58,162 nucleotides of DNA from Smithella sp. (GTDB taxonomy: Bacteria > Desulfobacterota > Syntrophia > Syntrophales > Smithellaceae), in contig JAGOMJ010000011.1 in NCBI GenBank assembly GCA_017993615.1, forward strand, positions 1-58,162, given 5' to 3'. The notes under the pieces were generated by a model that worked only from the letters and a program-made list of their open reading frames with translations, was not told where the DNA came from and did not search any database. Position numbers and translations under genes: made by a program. Positions within the stretch are counted from its first letter, which is position 1. Each line of letters starts with the position of its first letter. Of this stretch, positions 44,050 to 53,096 are shown piece after piece.

Positions 44050-44889
44050 CTATTTTTCCGCGTTTACCATCTTTTCCGATTTAAAAAATATCCAGGAAAC
44101 GTTGAAACCGCTCATCATGGACGTTTCCCTTTTCACCAGCGGACTGTCTTCAAAAGAAGCGCCCTGAAGAAAATCGGCGCTGACAAAAGCATGAAAGATA
44201 AAGTGTTTATAGGTTTTGCTCAAACCGATTGTCACCGTTGAACCGCTGTACCCGCCGTCAGCGCGATACACGGGACGAGTCACCCTGGCATCACGGGGTT
44301 CCACTTCATAAAAGTATTCGTGATAACCGCTGTCGGCAAACATCGGTCCGGCAGAAACGCCCAGATTTAAACCGGTACGGGGAATTAAATCATCCTTCAC
44401 AATGTTGATCCGCGGGCTGAAGACCCATCCCTCGTGACGCACGGAAGAAAAATCCGTCGAAAAAAAAGCACGGGCGGGCAGCGTCAGATCCATTCGGGTT
44501 TTGTGTTGCTTGTGTTCCCACAGCTTAATCTTCAAAGCCGGTCCCAATTCAAACGTCGGATCCAGATCATCCATCCCCTCGCGGGCGGCATTGTCGTCAC
44601 TGTTGACCGGTACGGAGCCGAAAATACTGAAATCCAGCAAGACCCTGTCCGTTTTAAAAATTTGTCCGGTAATCCGGTTCTCATCGACTTTAAAAAAATC
44701 GCCGCGATAGACAACATGAGGATACGGCAGCGGATAAAATCTGCTTTCATCCGACCCCCGATAATCGGGCATCTGGAGAAAAGCCATTCCCGCACCAATC
44801 TCCCATAGCGGCTTTTCTTCGCCAATGGCTTTACCGGGTGAAAAATAAATGATCAATAAAAAAACCGTGACGGTATATCGAATGTGCAC
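44050..44889 (-). CDS. MipA/OmpV family outer membrane protein
   Basis: The 279-residue protein begins with a signal peptide (about residues 1-23, cleavage after AIG). The PDYRGSDESRFYPLPY segment is the MipA/OmpV hallmark. Alternating hydrophobic strands run to the end, consistent with a small outer-membrane beta barrel. It does not end in the usual terminal phenylalanine; the last residues are charged. Function in this family ranges from scaffold for murein hydrolases to porin-like roles. It lies 80 nt downstream of rubrerythrin on the same strand. Confidence 0.82.
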   Translation of the reverse strand: MHIRYTVTVFLLIIYFSPGKAIGEEKPLWEIGAGMAFLQMPDYRGSDESRFYPLPYPHVVYRGDFFKVDENRITGQIFKTDRVLLDFSIFGSVPVNSDDNAAREGMDDLDPTFELGPALKIKLWEHKQHKTRMDLTLPARAFFSTDFSSVRHEGWVFSPRINIVKDDLIPRTGLNLGVSAGPMFADSGYHEYFYEVEPRDARVTRPVYRADGGYSGSTVTIGLSKTYKHFIFHAFVSADFLQGASFEDSPLVKRETSMMSGFNVSWIFFKSEKMVNAEK

Positions 44890-44969
44890 GTATTTGCCCT
44901 ATTCATCAGGTTGCGCCCGTCAAATACCCCGGGCGGTTGCTCAATATCGCAAACCCGCTTCAAAAAACC

Positions 44970-45464
44970 TCATCCCTGAAACGCCACGAACATTTTCGCC
45001 TTCGCGCCGCAGACCGGACATTCCTCCGGTAAAACGCCGTCGGCGACATATCCGCAAATTTTACAGACAAAATAATCGGTTTCGCGTTCTTCCATAAAAT
45101 GGTTCATGGCCTGCTTGTAAAGTTTGGCGTGCGTTTCTTCCACATCCTTGCTCTGGCTGAAATGCAGGACGGCCTCCTTGTTGCCTTCGGCTTCCGCCAG
45201 TTTCACAAACCGGTCGTAGGCAACTTCGGCAACCTGCGTTTCCGATTCAAAACTGGCCGCAAGATTTTCTTCCGTGCTTTTTATTTCCTTAAGACCTTTC
45301 AGAGCCCGGGCGCCGTGAATCTCTTCCGAAAAAGCAATAACCCGAAAAAGCTTCGCCATTTGTTTGTAGCCTTCATCCTCAGCCTTCTGCGCGTAAACCT
45401 TAAGCCGGAGAGCCGCCTTCGCCTCTCCGGTATATGCCTGACTCAACGCTTCCTTTATATCCAT
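44970..45464 (-). CDS. Rubrerythrin
   Basis: 164 residues from MDIKEALSQAYTGE at 45464; the frame to 45545 adds residues with no homology. The four-helix ferritin-like domain carries the ExxH diiron ligands (for example SEEIHGARAL and VEETHAKLY). A C-terminal rubredoxin-like domain has CKICGYV and CPVCGAK. Rubrerythrins reduce hydrogen peroxide in anaerobes. It follows the rubredoxin and flavodiiron genes, its likely electron donors and partners. Confidence 0.92.
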   Translation of the reverse strand: MDIKEALSQAYTGEAKAALRLKVYAQKAEDEGYKQMAKLFRVIAFSEEIHGARALKGLKEIKSTEENLAASFESETQVAEVAYDRFVKLAEAEGNKEAVLHFSQSKDVEETHAKLYKQAMNHFMEERETDYFVCKICGYVADGVLPEECPVCGAKAKMFVAFQG

Positions 45465-45550
45465 ACGTTTTACCAACCTTTTATTTTTTGCCACTTCAAC
45501 CGGCAAGTTATAGTCCAGCCATGCCGGGGAAAAGTCTTGTTTCAAGATTG

Positions 45551-45578
45551 CAAAGCCTTCTGAGAAAAGGCTCGCAAT
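45551..45578 (-). terminator. Weak hairpin between rubredoxin and rubrerythrin
   Basis: On the minus strand AGCCTT (45572-45567) pairs with AAGGCT (45559-45554), followed by only TTTG. It might reduce but not stop readthrough into rubrerythrin. Confidence 0.3.
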
Positions 45579-45596
45579 ATCATTTTACCGGGACCA

Positions 45597-45755
45597 CTAT
45601 TCCGGCGAGAATTCGTCTTTGGCCGCTCCGCACACCGGACAGACCCAGTTTTCCGGCAATTTTTCAAAAGGAGTACCGGCAGGAATATTGCCTTCTGAAT
45701 CCCCTTCAGCAGGATCGTATATGTAACCGCATACACCGCAAACGTACTTTTTCAT
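45597..45755 (-). CDS. Rubredoxin
   Basis: A 52-residue protein beginning [19 protein letters not shown], with the two metal pairs CGVCG (C6, C9) and CPVCGA (C39, C42) and the conserved [11 protein letters not shown]. It is a one-electron carrier. AAAGGAGG lies 8 nt before the ATG. It sits between the flavodiiron protein gene (31-nt gap) and rubrerythrin, so it probably feeds electrons to both. Confidence 0.95.
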   Translation of the reverse strand: MKKYVCGVCGYIYDPAEGDSEGNIPAGTPFEKLPENWVCPVCGAAKDEFSPE

Positions 45756-45786
45756 CTTCACATCCTCCTTTATATATTTCGATATT

Positions 45787-46998
45787 TTACTGGCTATTCA
45801 CCTTCTCGAGTAGTTTTGCCGCCACCGTTTTGCCCAGTTTTTGACATTGATCCAATTCGTCGGCGCCGGGAACATGTTTCACCGCAACGGACTCGGACGC
45901 AATATCAACCTTCATCTCTTTGAGCATGGCCTCCAGATGTTTCACAGATTCTCCGCTCCAGCCGAAAGATCCGAACGCCGCGCCGATCTTATTGACCGGT
46001 TTCAAACCCTTCAGATAAGTCATCACATCCGCCATCTGGGGCAGAATGTTGTTGTTGAGTGTCGGCGAGCCGACAATGAGCGCACCGGCATCAAGCACTT
46101 CATAAACCGCTTCACTGCGGTGCGTTTCGTTCATGGAAATAAGGCTGACCTTGACACCGGCCTGAGCCAGCGCTTCGCTGATGATCCTCGCCATTTTTTC
46201 GGTAGAGTGCCACATGGTCGCATAAATCACCACGGCCTTGGCTGTCGGTTTCTGCAAAGCCCATTTCTTATATAAATCGATAATCCAACCGATATCCTTA
46301 CGCCAGATCGGTCCGTGATCGGGAGCGATCACGCTGATTTTCAATCCCGATGCCGCGACCTTCTCCAGCGCTTTCAACACAATAGGAGAATACGGCAGAA
46401 CAATATTGGCGTAGTATGTCGCTCCTTCATATTCGAGGGTCGAAACGGGAATTTCATCGGCAAAACGCTCCAGCGTCGCCAGATGCATGCCGAAAGCGTC
46501 CTGCGAAAACAGCAGTTCATCGACATCCAGATACGTAAACATACTGTCCGGCCAGTGAATCATGCGCGTTTCCATAAAGGTCAGATTCATATTGCCCAGA
46601 TTCAGAGACTGTCCGTTTTCGACAGCAATAATTTCCCGCTCGTCATGAAAAAGATCTTTTAATGTTTTTGTCCCCACCCCGGACGCAAAAACCTTTTGGG
46701 GTTTTATGAAATCAATCACGTCCGGCAGAGAACCGGTATGATCCAGTTCAGAATGATTGGACACAATATATTTTATTTTGGATGGATCGACGACGGATTT
46801 GATCCGGGCAAGCATTTCATCCATAAAAGGCTTTTTAACGGTGTCGATCAGGGTAATCTCATCCGCCATCACCAGATAAGCATTGTATGTGCTGCCGCGC
46901 GGCGTGGTGTAGCCGTGAAAATCCCGGATGGTCCAATCGATCGCCCCAACCCAGTAAACATGATCTGTCACTTTAACAGCCGAATAAATATCGTTCAT
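45787..46998 (-). CDS. Flavodiiron protein (FprA/ROO, A-type flavoprotein)
   Basis: 403 residues from the ATG at 46998, which has GAGGTGG upstream. The N-terminal metallo-beta-lactamase domain carries the diiron ligands H82, E84, D86 and H87 in [11 protein letters not shown]-terminal flavodoxin domain (about 255-400; [28 protein letters not shown]) binds FMN. It reduces oxygen to water (or nitric oxide) using rubredoxin. With rubredoxin and rubrerythrin downstream it forms an oxidative stress operon of an obligate anaerobe. Confidence 0.95.
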   Translation of the reverse strand: MNDIYSAVKVTDHVYWVGAIDWTIRDFHGYTTPRGSTYNAYLVMADEITLIDTVKKPFMDEMLARIKSVVDPSKIKYIVSNHSELDHTGSLPDVIDFIKPQKVFASGVGTKTLKDLFHDEREIIAVENGQSLNLGNMNLTFMETRMIHWPDSMFTYLDVDELLFSQDAFGMHLATLERFADEIPVSTLEYEGATYYANIVLPYSPIVLKALEKVAASGLKISVIAPDHGPIWRKDIGWIIDLYKKWALQKPTAKAVVIYATMWHSTEKMARIISEALAQAGVKVSLISMNETHRSEAVYEVLDAGALIVGSPTLNNNILPQMADVMTYLKGLKPVNKIGAAFGSFGWSGESVKHLEAMLKEMKVDIASESVAVKHVPGADELDQCQKLGKTVAAKLLEKVNSQ

Positions 46999-47031
46999 GG
47001 TCCCACCTCTTGATGAATTTCCGTTGAGAAT

Positions 47032-47059
47032 AATATAAGGTCTCATCCGGTCATGTCAA
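47032..47059 (-). promoter_or_regulatory. Sigma-70 promoter of the flavodiiron-rubredoxin-rubrerythrin operon
   Basis: On the minus strand TTGACA (47059-47054), 16-nt spacer, TATATT (47037-47032). It would give a leader of about 27 nt. Confidence 0.6.
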
Positions 47060-47217
47060 TCAATACTTATATAAAATCGACGGTATTTTTTATTCGATGC
47101 ATTGGCAGAAATTGCAAAAGGCAACAAAGCCTGAATAATATAGATTTTTTTCGCGCCGCCATTATTTTTTTCATCATTCCGGCCAGCGCAAGCCAACCGG
47201 CATGATCGCGAATCGTA

Positions 47218-47246
47218 TTGACATGCCTCTCGTTTATTCCTATAGT
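47218..47246 (+). promoter_or_regulatory. Sigma-70 promoter of the radical SAM gene
   Basis: TTGACA (47218-47223), 17-nt spacer, TATAGT (47241-47246). It starts about 100 nt before the gene. The 300-nt divergent gap 46999-47349 holds this and the flavodiiron promoter but no gene I recognise. Confidence 0.6.
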
Positions 47247-47349
47247 TTCTAAAGGAAAATTTCGTCATCTTTCAACCGGAAAAAAGCTGCTTGAACTTTT
47301 ATTTTGCCGGCTGATATTTTCCTGAATACCGGAGACACGTGATACCATT

Positions 47350-48291
47350 TTGCGCAAAGACATCAGAAATCCGGACATCCATTCATCGCCCTGGCTGCTT
47401 GATCTTGCGTGGTTTTATATTCAACGAAAAATGCTGGGGCGAAAACTGCCTTTGCTGGCCAGCTTCAAGATCACCTATCGCTGCAACCTGAGCTGCCGGG
47501 CATGTCCTTTTCATCTGCGTTCCGATCGCGAAAAAGAACATATGTCGCGGGATGCCGCCGTGCACATAATGGATCTGCTCAATCAGCTCGGCACGCGGAT
47601 GATTGTTTTCGAAGGCGGAGAGCCGCTGCTGTGGCGGGACGGTTCTTATCGTCTTCACGATCTTATTCTTTACGCCAGAAAAAAATTCCTCCGTGTAGCG
47701 GTGACCACCAACGGCACCATGCCTCTGGATGTGCCGTCCCATACCCTCTGGGTAAGTTTGGACGGTCAAAGGGAGACGCATAATACATTGAGAAGCAATT
47801 CCTTCGATCAAGTCCGCGCCAATATTCAAAACACCCGTCACCCGCGTGTTTTTATTCATTACACCCTGAACCGCCGCAACTGGCAGGATCTGCCGTTCGT
47901 AGCACAATGGGTTCAGGACACACCCGCATTAAAAGGGATGACCGTTCAGTTCTTTTACCCTTACCATCAGGGAGAAGACGATCTCTCGCTGCCACCGGAA
48001 GAACGCCGCGCCGCCATCGAAAAACTGCTGCAACTGAAGAAATCCGGGTTGCCCATATTAAACTCCGCGGGGCGACTCCGAGCAATGATCGACAACCGCT
48101 GGTCCTGTCATGATGATATTCTGATCAACGTCGATCCGGACGGCACCATCACGAAAGGCTGCTACGTCAAAAACCGCGGCAACATTAACTGCGATGCCTG
48201 CGGATTCACGCCCGTTGCTGAGGCGTCCGGGGCGCTGGATTTCATTCCGGGTTCGCTTTATGCGGGATGGCGCCTGTTTCTGAAGATGTGA
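47350..48291 (+). CDS. Radical SAM protein with SPASM-like C-terminal cysteines
   Basis: The 313-residue radical SAM core has cysteines C45, C49 and C52 (CNLSCRAC) and the GGEPLL motif. A cysteine cluster near the C-terminus (KGCYVKNRGNINCDACG) is likely to bind an extra iron-sulfur cluster. Members of this group modify peptides or other substrates; no precursor peptide or partner was recognised nearby. The start is uncertain: the frame opens with TTG at 47350 and GGAG is 17 nt away. It is convergent with the TPR protein gene. Confidence 0.8.
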   Translation: MRKDIRNPDIHSSPWLLDLAWFYIQRKMLGRKLPLLASFKITYRCNLSCRACPFHLRSDREKEHMSRDAAVHIMDLLNQLGTRMIVFEGGEPLLWRDGSYRLHDLILYARKKFLRVAVTTNGTMPLDVPSHTLWVSLDGQRETHNTLRSNSFDQVRANIQNTRHPRVFIHYTLNRRNWQDLPFVAQWVQDTPALKGMTVQFFYPYHQGEDDLSLPPEERRAAIEKLLQLKKSGLPILNSAGRLRAMIDNRWSCHDDILINVDPDGTITKGCYVKNRGNINCDACGFTPVAEASGALDFIPGSLYAGWRLFLKM

Positions 48292-48366
48292 GACAGCCGT
48301 CATTCATCCCTCTGACCGGCTTTTTAAGAAAAGATTTTTTACAGAACGAAGACCCACCGGAACCAA

Positions 48367-50427
48367 TCACCGGCATAAGTTTTTGCTTCCTGCTGCCTCC
48401 AGTATTTCGCAATTGCCCAGTTGGCAGGCCTTGCGGGCATCATCACATCCTGATGCAGCATAACCATACATCAGGTAAATTCCGCCTCGGTAATGGTAGG
48501 CATTCGTATAATCCGCTTTCAGTCGAATGGCTTCATTAAAATCCGAGAAAGCCTCCTGATGACGGCCCAGTTCGATGTAAGCAACGCCTCTGTTATAATA
48601 AATATTGGCATCATCAGGGACCAGTGTCAGTGCTTTTTCAAAATCTTCAAAAGCATTCTGATAAAGTTTGAGGCTCGCACAGGCAATCCCTCTGTTCTTA
48701 TACAGCTCCGCGTTATTCGGGTTCATCAAAACGGCCTGATTGAAATCCTGCAGCGCCTGCCGGTGCATACCTGTTTCAGCGTACAGTAATCCTCTGTTGT
48801 TGTAAGCCCTGTAATCACGTCGGTCCAGACGGATGGCTTCATTAAAATCTCTGATGGCGTCTTTCTTCCGTCCCAGGCGGCTGTAAGCCGTCCCCCTGAA
48901 ATTATAGGTCCGCACATGATCCGGCGTTATGGGACGCATGGCAATCGCCCTGGTATAGTGATGCACAGCCTCCTGATATTTTTTCTGCTTTGTATAGACG
49001 TTGCCCAGACTGACATCAATAAGCTGGCGGAGTTTATTTTCCGCAATACCCATTTTATTATACGCCATGACGTTCCCGCCTGTCTCAGGAAGCATTCCCC
49101 AGGCTTTGTTGTAATAGACAACCGCCTCTTCAAGCCTGCCCTCACCGGCCAGCGCATTGCCGTAATTGATATGCGCCAGGGCGTTTTCCTCATTGATCCG
49201 CGAGGCGTTTCTGAACAGTGCTTCACTGTTTTTCCAGAAACCGCACTGGTGCCAGGTCATCCCGGACAGAACAGCAAAAAAAATCAAAGCGGCGGGCGGC
49301 AAAAAAAACTTTTTGATCTTTTCATTTTCAACCAGCAGAGGAATCCCGAAAAAAATCATGACTGCAATGCCGATGGACGGCAGATAGAGATAACGGTCCG
49401 CCATCGCATTGTTTCCCGCGGGAATAATGCCGATGACTGGAAGTATGGTGATGATAAACCAGAGCCACCCGACCAAAAGACACGGTGATTTTTTCATCAT
49501 CCAAACGACGGCCGCGCTGACGGCGAAAAACAGTAAAACCGCCGCAATGATTTGTCCGGCGGGAGCCCGGCCGAAAAACGGATAGCAAATGGCCAGATCA
49601 TACGGCCAGAACAATTTCTGCAGATAAAGAACGAATGAAATAATCGCGTTGATGATTCTTGATTCCAGCGAAAACGGCCAACCGTCGATAGGAAATTTCG
49701 GCTGGGCGTAAATGGCGATAAGGGAGAAAACCGCCGAAAGAAGGAAGAAAGGCAGTTTCTCTTTCAACTGCCATAAAAACAGATTTTGTCTGCGTGATGC
49801 AAAACGTTTCAGCGGCCAGTAATCCAGAAGCATCATGATGACTGGCAGGGTCACCGTCAGCGGTTTGCTCATCAGTGAGCAGGCAAAAAAGAAGACGGCC
49901 GCCAGATATCTTCTGAATACCGGTTTTTCCGTGTACAGAGCATAAAAATATAACGTCAGCATCCAGAAAAAAACGCTTAATACATCTTTACGTTCGGCTA
50001 CCCAGGCAACGGATTCCACCCGCAGCGGATGCAAAGAGAAAAAAGCGGCGACAAAGGCGCTCGGCCAGAAAGCGCCGGTCATCCGCTGAAACATCCCAAA
50101 CAGCAGCAAGGAGCTGATGATATGAAGAAAAAGATTCGTGAGATGATAGCCGCCTGCATGTAAGCCGTATAATTCATAATCGAGCATCAGCGAAAGCCAC
50201 GTCAGGGGATGCCAGAATTCGGCGTACAAGGTGGTAAAGGCCCAGCGGATTCCATCAAGCGTCAGGCCGGACCGGATGTAATCGTTTTCAGTCACGTAGA
50301 CACTGTCATCAATATTGACGAAATCAAATTGATGCACCTGCAGGTAAGCAGCAAGAATCAACGCCGTCAAAACCATACAGAAAATAATATTACGTCCGGA
50401 TGGACCGATGTTTATCTTATCTGACAT
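48367..50427 (-). CDS. Membrane GT-C-like protein with C-terminal TPR repeats
   Basis: In this 686-residue protein the first 400 or so have about ten hydrophobic segments and the motif HPLRVESVAWVAERKDVLS, a hallmark of the large bacterial family related to TMTC/protein O-mannosyltransferases. The rest is a run of TPR motifs (for example DAIRDFNEAIRLDRRDYRAYNNRG, given as 535-558 region) up to residue 660. FDFVNIDDSVYV near the N-terminus resembles the GT-C catalytic loop with paired aspartates. A polyprenyl-linked glycosyl transfer is possible, but donor and acceptor are unknown. Confidence 0.82.
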   Translation of the reverse strand: MSDKINIGPSGRNIIFCMVLTALILAAYLQVHQFDFVNIDDSVYVTENDYIRSGLTLDGIRWAFTTLYAEFWHPLTWLSLMLDYELYGLHAGGYHLTNLFLHIISSLLLFGMFQRMTGAFWPSAFVAAFFSLHPLRVESVAWVAERKDVLSVFFWMLTLYFYALYTEKPVFRRYLAAVFFFACSLMSKPLTVTLPVIMMLLDYWPLKRFASRRQNLFLWQLKEKLPFFLLSAVFSLIAIYAQPKFPIDGWPFSLESRIINAIISFVLYLQKLFWPYDLAICYPFFGRAPAGQIIAAVLLFFAVSAAVVWMMKKSPCLLVGWLWFIITILPVIGIIPAGNNAMADRYLYLPSIGIAVMIFFGIPLLVENEKIKKFFLPPAALIFFAVLSGMTWHQCGFWKNSEALFRNASRINEENALAHINYGNALAGEGRLEEAVVYYNKAWGMLPETGGNVMAYNKMGIAENKLRQLIDVSLGNVYTKQKKYQEAVHHYTRAIAMRPITPDHVRTYNFRGTAYSRLGRKKDAIRDFNEAIRLDRRDYRAYNNRGLLYAETGMHRQALQDFNQAVLMNPNNAELYKNRGIACASLKLYQNAFEDFEKALTLVPDDANIYYNRGVAYIELGRHQEAFSDFNEAIRLKADYTNAYHYRGGIYLMYGYAASGCDDARKACQLGNCEILEAAGSKNLCR

Positions 50428-50593
50428 GGGGACCTGTTTGGATTTCTTCTATCATATGCGCATATATAGTTCACCCGTTTTTTGATCACAGCCACTGAAG
50501 GCATACAATATTATTCGGGAAATTAACACTATTGAAAGCAGCCCCTTTTAAATATTATTGTCCGGGATTTCTGGAATTTTCATAAACGATCTG

Positions 50594-50622
50594 TTGACTT
50601 GACCGGTAAAAAGCATTATTTT
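50594..50622 (+). promoter_or_regulatory. Sigma-70-type promoter of the 3-hydroxyacyl-CoA dehydrogenase gene
   Basis: TTGACT (50594-50599), 17-nt spacer, TATTTT (50617-50622). The leader would be about 125 nt. The 325-nt divergent gap 50428-50752 shows no gene. Confidence 0.45.
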
Positions 50623-50752
50623 GCGCCGGATAAATAAAACGGTTTTACACGAAATAAAGCAGATAAATGTTTGGTTTGGTTCATTCTGAAAATCGGTCAT
50701 CCGACTCCGACCATAGATTTTTTTTTGCAGCTATTTCGGAAAGCGGGGAAAA

Positions 50753-51637
50753 ATGAAAGCTGAAGATATTAAAAAAATACTCATTGCCGGAGCGGGAACC
50801 ATGGGCCGGAGCATCGGTCTTTCCTGCGTCACAAGCGGCTATGCCATCGTCCTGTACGACATCAACGATGACATCCCGGCAAAGGCCAGGGACATCATGA
50901 ACAAAAAGATTGATAAAATGGCGGACTTCGGGATGATGCCGAAGGACAAGGCCGAATCGTTTAAGAACAACATCACGGCGACAACCGATCTTGCTGCCGC
51001 CGGGGCCGATGCCGATGTGGTCAGCGAATCGATTCCTGAAGATCCCGACATCAAGGGAGATTTTTTTGCAGAACTCAACAAGGTCTGCCCGGCGCGGACC
51101 ATCTTTACCACAAACGCCTCTTCTCTGGTGCCGTCGATGTTTGCCGATAAAACCGGCCGGCCCGAAAAATTTCTCGCCTGGCATTTTCATCCCGGTTTTA
51201 AGCTGGTGGATGTGATGGGACATCCGGGCACATCGCCGGAAACGGTTGAAACCGTCCAGCGTTTCAGCGAATTAATCGGACATTCGCCGATTGTCCTTAA
51301 GCAGGAAAAAGCCGGGTACGTGTTCAACTCGCTTCTCAATCCCTGGTTTTTGGCGGCGTTGAATCTGGCTTCGCGGGACATCGCGTCTCCCGAAGACGTG
51401 GACCGTTCCTGGAAGGAAATCACCGCTTCACCGCTGGGTCCCTTTGAGATGATGGATTACGTGGGTCTGGAAACCGTATGGCGAATCACCGATTTCTGGG
51501 CGAAAAAACGCAATAATCACCAGGCAAAATTAAGCGCCGACCTGCTGAAGAAATACGTGGACCGGGGCGAGCTGGGAATGAAAACAGGCAAGGGATTTTA
51601 CGATTATACGCAAAAGAAGTCACCCGGCGAATCCTGA
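50753..51637 (+). CDS. 3-hydroxyacyl-CoA dehydrogenase family protein
   Basis: The 294-residue protein has an N-terminal Rossmann fold with GAGTMG (13-18) and the conserved SESIPED turn. The C-terminal helical domain has LLNPWFLAALNL and a final GMKTGKGFYDY. In characterised enzymes the active site reads HFFNPxxxMxLVE. Here it reads HFHPGFKLVD: catalytic H144 is kept, the loop is two residues shorter and the paired Glu is D153. It probably acts in beta-oxidation or a related acyl-CoA pathway, but with a changed active site. Its own promoter and terminator suggest a single-gene unit. Confidence 0.85.
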   Translation: MKAEDIKKILIAGAGTMGRSIGLSCVTSGYAIVLYDINDDIPAKARDIMNKKIDKMADFGMMPKDKAESFKNNITATTDLAAAGADADVVSESIPEDPDIKGDFFAELNKVCPARTIFTTNASSLVPSMFADKTGRPEKFLAWHFHPGFKLVDVMGHPGTSPETVETVQRFSELIGHSPIVLKQEKAGYVFNSLLNPWFLAALNLASRDIASPEDVDRSWKEITASPLGPFEMMDYVGLETVWRITDFWAKKRNNHQAKLSADLLKKYVDRGELGMKTGKGFYDYTQKKSPGES

Positions 51638-51666
51638 AAAAAACAAACCCTGAACGGTTGTTTTTA
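51638..51666 (+). terminator. Probable terminator after the dehydrogenase gene
   Basis: An AACAA(A)CC stem pairs with GGTTGTT, with one bulge, followed by TTT. It lies directly behind the stop codon. Confidence 0.5.
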
Positions 51667-51709
51667 GAGCGGAAACGCTTTTAAAATTTTGTAGACAATT
51701 CAAGGTAAT

Positions 51710-52453
51710 TCAGGAAGCGTTATTGGCACCCGGCGTCGATTCAAAATATCCTTTAAACAAATACTCAAGATCATTGGCCATCCGTCCGTCCATCGAGAAA
51801 TTGACGCTGTCGGCGAAAATATCCAGCAGCACGACAGCATTCAGACTGGCGTCCTGCCCCTGGATCATTCTGAGCCTTTTGCAAAAGTATTCGTTAACGA
51901 TTCGCACATTCTCATACGCTTCCGCCAGTTTCTTTAAATCCCAGTCGGGCTGACGTCCATGCTGATACAGAAAATACTGAGCCATCAAATACATTGAAAT
52001 CGCCCGATATTTGGTTTCCTCTATTGTGGCAAACGGCAGGTGAAAACGCACCATGGGCTTTAATGTTTCCATCACCGGGCATCCGCTGGTAACCATATAT
52101 ATTCCGATCAAAGAACTGACGCCGTGCTGCAAAGACACCGTACGAAAATATTTTCTTTCCTGTGCCGTAACAATTGTCTCCACGATATCGTAAGAAAAAT
52201 AATTGCGGAAATAATCTACGACATCCACCATATTGATGGCTATGGGACAATATTCGCATTGATCGTTTAACGTACAATGAGAACACCTGAAACAATTCAG
52301 CTTTGTCCATTCCGGATAATTTTTTTTATCCGTCGGCAGTAAATTCAAAGTGACGCTGTCCAACGCGATGTTAAATTCTTTTTCCACGCCGTCTTTGAAT
52401 ATAAACCTGTAATTGTATGTTACTTTGCCTGAAGAACCGTGGTCAGCGTCCAT
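51710..52453 (-). CDS. Conserved cysteine-motif protein of unknown function
   Basis: The 247-residue protein has a short N-terminal beta region (YNYRFIFKDGVEKEFNIALD), then a cysteine cluster CFRCSHCTLNDQCEYCPIA near residues 54-72 that could bind a metal or iron-sulfur cluster, and an all-helical rest. It resembles the uncharacterised family annotated as DUF6901 in Desulfobacterota (from memory, unverified). It lies 31 nt downstream of iorB on the same strand, so it is probably part of that operon. Confidence 0.7.
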   Translation of the reverse strand: MDADHGSSGKVTYNYRFIFKDGVEKEFNIALDSVTLNLLPTDKKNYPEWTKLNCFRCSHCTLNDQCEYCPIAINMVDVVDYFRNYFSYDIVETIVTAQERKYFRTVSLQHGVSSLIGIYMVTSGCPVMETLKPMVRFHLPFATIEETKYRAISMYLMAQYFLYQHGRQPDWDLKKLAEAYENVRIVNEYFCKRLRMIQGQDASLNAVVLLDIFADSVNFSMDGRMANDLEYLFKGYFESTPGANNAS

Positions 52454-52484
52454 CCTTGCACCCCTTCTACAGCCCTACATTACG

Positions 52485-53096
52485 TTAGAGCATTTTTACC
52501 CCGGCATCAAAAGCTTTCAGATTGATTTGATGTTTACCGGCTGGAATGGTTTTGGCGATTTCCTTTTCAAACGCCCGGCGGTCAATCGGCAACAGTGACG
52601 TACCTGCCAGCGCGCCGATCATCACGATATTGCTCAAAACCGGATTTCCCAATTCCACCGCAACGGACGTGGCGTCGATGATCCAGTTTTTTGCCGATAT
52701 TTTTTCAAACATCGATTTGACTTCTTCAATCGTCGGATAAGTAAATTCGCCGGTGATCACGCCCATGGGATAAACCATGCGTGAATTGGTCAGCACCGCT
52801 ACATCGGGATTACCATATTTGGTGAGTACTCTGAGCGCCTCCACCGGCTCCAGCGCAATCACAATGTCCCCCCTGCCCTGCGGGATCTGCGGACTTAAGA
52901 CGGATGTTGAAGAAACACGCAGATGACTCATCACCGAACCGCCGCGCTGGGACATGCCGAACGTTTCACCGATGGTTACGACAAATCCTGCGTTCACCAG
53001 CATTCCGGCGAGCACCCGAGAGGCCATGACGTTCCCCTGCCCGCCGACACCGGTGATAATAATGTTTGTTGGATTTTTCTTAAGAGACTTTTTCAT
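52485..53096 (-). CDS. iorB: Indolepyruvate:ferredoxin oxidoreductase, beta subunit
   Basis: The 203-residue gamma-type domain of 2-oxoacid:ferredoxin oxidoreductases. It shows the GVGGQGNVMASRVLA nucleotide-like turn, GMSQRGGSVMSHLR and ALEPVEALR. Together with IorA it oxidatively decarboxylates aryl pyruvates to aryl acetyl-CoA with ferredoxin as acceptor. Its start overlaps the iorA stop by 4 nt (ATGA). The organism probably uses it in aromatic amino acid metabolism, or in reverse to make such amino acids. Confidence 0.92.
   Translation of the reverse strand: MKKSLKKNPTNIIITGVGGQGNVMASRVLAGMLVNAGFVVTIGETFGMSQRGGSVMSHLRVSSTSVLSPQIPQGRGDIVIALEPVEALRVLTKYGNPDVAVLTNSRMVYPMGVITGEFTYPTIEEVKSMFEKISAKNWIIDATSVAVELGNPVLSNIVMIGALAGTSLLPIDRRAFEKEIAKTIPAGKHQINLKAFDAGVKML

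Noticed and set aside
47105-47118. Second sigma-54 promoter (TGGCAGAAATTGCA)
   Set aside because: The GG and GC elements are 8 nt apart rather than the required 10.
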